Origin: Adiantum capillus-veneris
Lineage: Eukaryota; Streptophyta; Polypodiopsida; Polypodiales; Pteridaceae
Assembly: GCA_014529385.2 (NCBI GenBank)
Contig: CM043953.1
Coordinates: forward strand, 77,614,872-77,678,871
Direction of reading: 5' to 3'
Length of the DNA: 64,000 nucleotides
Part shown: positions 60,876 to 64,000 of the stretch, piece by piece
How the letters are laid out: each line of letters opens with the position of its first letter
Numbering within the stretch: position 1 is the stretch's first letter
The notes under the pieces: generated by a model
Told to the model about the DNA's origin: nothing
Databases searched by the model: none
Seen by the model: the letters and a program-made list of their open reading frames with translations, nothing else
Made by a program: the position numbers and the translations under genes

Positions 60876-62852
60876 TGTCACAAACGGGAGCGCATAACAA
60901 TATAAAATACATTCAGATAAATAGGATTTATCACTTATTACTGAAGCCAGAGGATATAGAGAGAAATAAATAGAGAGAGAGATAGAGAGTGAGAAGATCG
61001 ACACAGTACTGGGGACCAGAAGATGGGATGGTCCCCCCCGTAATAGTATCTTTATTACTGAGGAGAAGTCTATACAAGCACTTAAATCGAACGTATTACC
61101 ACGTTCGTTCTAGAATAAGACTTGATGGTTCCCGGAAGCCTCAGCTTCCGATTCCTAGGGCAAAACCCTATTCCAAGGAACTTCCGTTCCTTATTCCAAT
61201 TCCTCGAGAATCAAGGTTCTCGCCTTTGGATCTCACCTTCCAGACTCAGGGCATGGCATCCCTGCAACTCTTTTCCAACTCTCTTTCCAGAGTCCTCTTC
61301 CCGCAGAACAACTCTGCTTTCCCGGACACGAAGTCCTTACTTGGGAATCCCAACTTCCGGATCACAACTTGAGAGACTACCTCTCTCCGATCCCTGGATC
61401 TACTTCCCAAACTCGGGTACGAAACCCTTGGGCTGATCTGGCTCTAGTTCCTAAGAGCGCTTTCTCCTGCAGAGGCTCATGCCTTCCTTTGCTCCTACTC
61501 CCTCACTAAGAGGAAGTACACCTGCAAACAAATACTCAGAGTTCATAACATGAAAATCATTACCTTCAAAGTCTCGACGCTCGAAACGCAACTCCGTTCT
61601 CGAAAAGCAATTCCCCGGAAGAGATCTCTCCATAGAAGATCCTCTCTTCCAATCCTACACACAAAAGAGGTGTGTTCACGGGTTCCTTCTCGTAAATCAG
61701 CCCCGTCTACGACGTTTATGGGCTGAAAACAGAGAAAAACAGCAGCTTGTCGCGATGGAAACACGCTCCGTAGGCGATTCTTCGCGAGGGAACTCGCGCA
61801 CTGGGTCTTGGCGACATTGGGTACACTTGGGACAGCCATGCGCATCACCGGCAACGTTTCTTTAAGGCTGAAATCTGCAGCAGCATCTCCTCCTTGCAAA
61901 GATTGGTCCTCCCCTCTGAGTGAGGGCATGTGATGCTTTTATAGCTCCTAGCCACGGGCACGAATAGCTACTCGCGTAGAGATCGCGGCCGTTTTTTTTT
62001 TTGTAATTTCCATTTTTTTTTTATGTTCTGCCAGAAAAAGAGAGAGAGAAAACGCTGGCTGATCTATTGCCTTATTTATCAGATGGCTGCCCACTTATTA
62101 CGTGGGCGGCCGGCGTATTTTAAAGATAGTCTGAACCTGCCCAAAAACTCAATAAAACCTTATAAGTTAAAAACAATGCTTTCACAGCACTTCCCAGGCG
62201 TCCCTGGATGCAATCACATGCACAGTTACAATGCAGACACAATGCAGACATAGACTTCCTCGCGGCCCGAAAAGCAATCCCGCTTTCTCAAAAAGCATCT
62301 GATTTCCCTCAAAGCTTCCTCTGAACCCATCTTCATTCAAGTGCTTGCTTTTCCTTGTGCACAATTCTAACACAGTTCGGAATTTCCTCCCGACTATGGG
62401 TATTCCCTTTCCGATGCACCCGTCACCCACCTTGTGACGCATCAGGAATACCCATCACCTAGTCCTTTCCTACCGAACTTACGGTACAATCTCCTTCACG
62501 ATGCTCTATGTCACCCATCCTATGACGCATCAGAGATGTCCGTTCCCGGATGATCGGATACTTCTTTCCGATGCTCCCTGTCACCCATCCGATGTGACGC
62601 ATCAGAAGTACCCGTTCTTGGTGGCCTTACAGATATTCCCGTTCTCAATGCTCCCATCATTACTTTGAATGACGCACTAGGAATACTCTGTACTCGGATG
62701 TCTCCAGTGAGAAAAGCCCTCTCACTTAAAATTCCAATAATTCATTTAGAATTATTTTTCCTTGGTGTTCCAAGCGCGAAAACCCTCTCACTTATAAATC
62801 CAATAATTCATTTAGAATTATTTTTCTGTAAGATAAAGCCAATTTAGCAACA
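60876..62852 (-). mobile_element. Probable solo LTR of about 2 kb inserted in an older LTR
   Basis: Ends TGTCACAAACGGG and TTTAGCAACA on the plus strand, flanked by GTGGT (60871-60875) and GTGGC (62853-62857), 4 of 5 bases identical. A TATA box CTATAAAAGC lies on the minus strand at about 61944-61935, suggesting minus orientation. It has no internal primer-binding site, ORF with motif or repeated ends. The part near 62390-62700 has repeats of a unit containing CACCCATCC and GTGACGCATCAG. Confidence 0.65.
62395..62700. repeat. Imperfect tandem repeats inside the 2-kb LTR
   Basis: About four units of 70-80 bp sharing CCGATGCTCC/CACCCATCC, TGACGCATCAG and ACCCGTTC words; a second small repeat (CCCTCTCACTTA then ATTCATTTAGAATT) occurs twice at 62717-62826. 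Confidence 0.8.
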
Positions 62853-63475
62853 GTGGCAGAGTTCCAGCCCAAGAGACGGTACATGTCCCAAACCTTGGCG
62901 CCCCTTTCGGGATTTTTTTATATTGCTTCAACTGAGTACAACTCCCATGGCTCTGTTCTGCATCTCCCGCGGGGTAGACTGCCAAAGTGAGAGCCCATGG
63001 GTCATATTTATAGGCCCTTGGCCTCTAAAAGCAGTTACATGAAAAGCTTCAAGTTCTAAAAGCATCCGGTCCTAAAAACTGACGCTAAAAGCTGCAAGCA
63101 CGATTCACTGAAATCTCTACACTTGCCACGTCATCAACATAAAATACGAAAATATGTCTTGTCTGTCACGTGGGACGTCAACGTAAAACGCGGACATCCG
63201 TACAGCTGTCATGTCATCATGCTCCACGCAAAGTCTTCCAAGTGTGGTTCTGCTTTAATATCTGAGTCACTTGGGCCCCAACCCCCATCGGACAGGGTCC
63301 CATAAGTTTGTGGGAACAACTTTAAAAATTAGGCCACACAACAAGTCTTTATAAGTTGATAAAACTTCTTTTGTTGCTTTTGCTTCTGCTTCCACTGCTG
63401 CTTCTAGGGTTTAGGCCCCTTGGCCGGGATCTGTAAGTCGGCTCGAGTCTTTAGTGGCTTGACACGCAGCAGCTT

Positions 63476-64000
63476 CAGGCAAAAGCTGTAGCACACTTCT
63501 CGGAAATCCGTACAGCTACCACGTCAATATTCGACCCAAATCGCGGAAATCCGTACAACGTTGCCACATCATCAGCCTTTACCCAATTTGTGGGTCCTGC
63601 TTTATTTTAGGCTTCCATTAGGTTTTAGGCCCCTCAGCGCGTTTTGTCGGTTATGCCATACCACATCATTAGTTTGGGACAATAGCTAATTATTGAAGAA
63701 AGCCAAGGCTTCATGATTGAGAGGCTATAAGGGCTGCCACAAAAACACAAATGTAAGGCTTACTTTATAAACACTTTGAAGCTTAGCTGAGGTCTATGGC
63801 CTCAAGCCAGGGTAAGTCTAGGAAAGACTAAGGTATACCCGCAACCTTGTCAACGTGTTTGGCATAGGAGATTGTACAAGACATGGTTAGCCGTTGTTAA
63901 TGCTTTTGTGGGCATCCCACAGCATCAATATGCAGCTAAGGATCGATAGAAACAGCAAGTTAGATTTGAACGGATTAAGATGTGCACTGATGTGCACCTT
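63476..64000. other. Remaining LTR-like sequence, then no recognisable feature
   Basis: 63480-63650 repeats the GGAAATCCGTACA / CCACGTCA words of the LTR U3 region. From about 63660 to the end I recognise nothing. Confidence 0.5.

Larger units (their letters stand above)
60778..63475 (-). repeat. 5' LTR of that element, split by a 2-kb LTR insertion
   Basis: The left part 60778-60875 (TGTCACGGGGACGAGCACCACG ... GGGGAGTGG) continues at 62853 (GTGGCAGAGTTCCAGC). The right part has the reversed R-region motif (62889-62930) and closely resembles 51294-51890. It belongs to the family of the three solo LTRs. Confidence 0.75.

Overview
This window is plant nuclear DNA: one end of a host gene inside a dense nest of LTR retrotransposons. 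The evidence for a plant is the retrotransposon types (Copia and chromodomain Ty3/gypsy elements primed by initiator-Met tRNA), telo-box repeats of the plant telomere type (AAACCCTAA), and a spliced gene for a UBP12/UBP13 (USP7-type) deubiquitinase. Very long TG and GA microsatellites and the heavy repeat load suggest a large genome. I cannot fix the species; a fern or other non-seed plant is only a guess.

Layout. 1-0.9 kb: degenerate Copia pol on the minus strand. 4.3-8.1 kb (E1) and 12.6-15.6 kb (E2): two short Copia derivatives with 190-bp LTRs that keep gag and a dead protease-like region but have lost integrase and reverse transcriptase. 9.5-10.8 and 16.3-17.6 kb: a direct duplication of about 1.3 kb full of dinucleotide repeats. 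19.2-24.8 kb: a complete, apparently intact Copia element on the minus strand with a perfect GTCTC target-site duplication, inserted into an older LTR element whose primer-binding site is at 18.93 kb. 26.3-28.7 kb: a decayed LINE.

30.86-33.28 kb: thirteen clean exons (minus strand) for the last 377 residues of the UBP12/13-like deubiquitinase, ending in the family's own C-terminus. I found none of the exons for the N-terminal two thirds; upstream there are only decayed transposons.

33.8-64 kb: nested Ty3/gypsy material. It holds a decayed gypsy element with its 5' LTR (33.8-38.2 kb), a gag fragment with LTR (40.9-42.7 kb), a non-autonomous element E3 (42.8-47.1 kb) encoding a His/Asp-rich repeat protein, several LTRs of one family of which three are solo LTRs with perfect 5-bp duplications (48.47, 50.61 and 55.27 kb), and a chromodomain gypsy element (53.8-60.0 kb, minus strand). 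Most of these LTRs share a short conserved motif near the putative poly(A) region, telo-box clusters or ACGTGGC-rich repeats. One LTR contains a precisely inserted 193-bp piece of E3-like coding sequence, and the 51.9-53.9 kb segment is scrambled and inverted. Apart from the deubiquitinase fragment I recognise no host gene and no tRNA, rRNA or CRISPR array. All identities come from reading motifs by eye; no alignment or database search was run.
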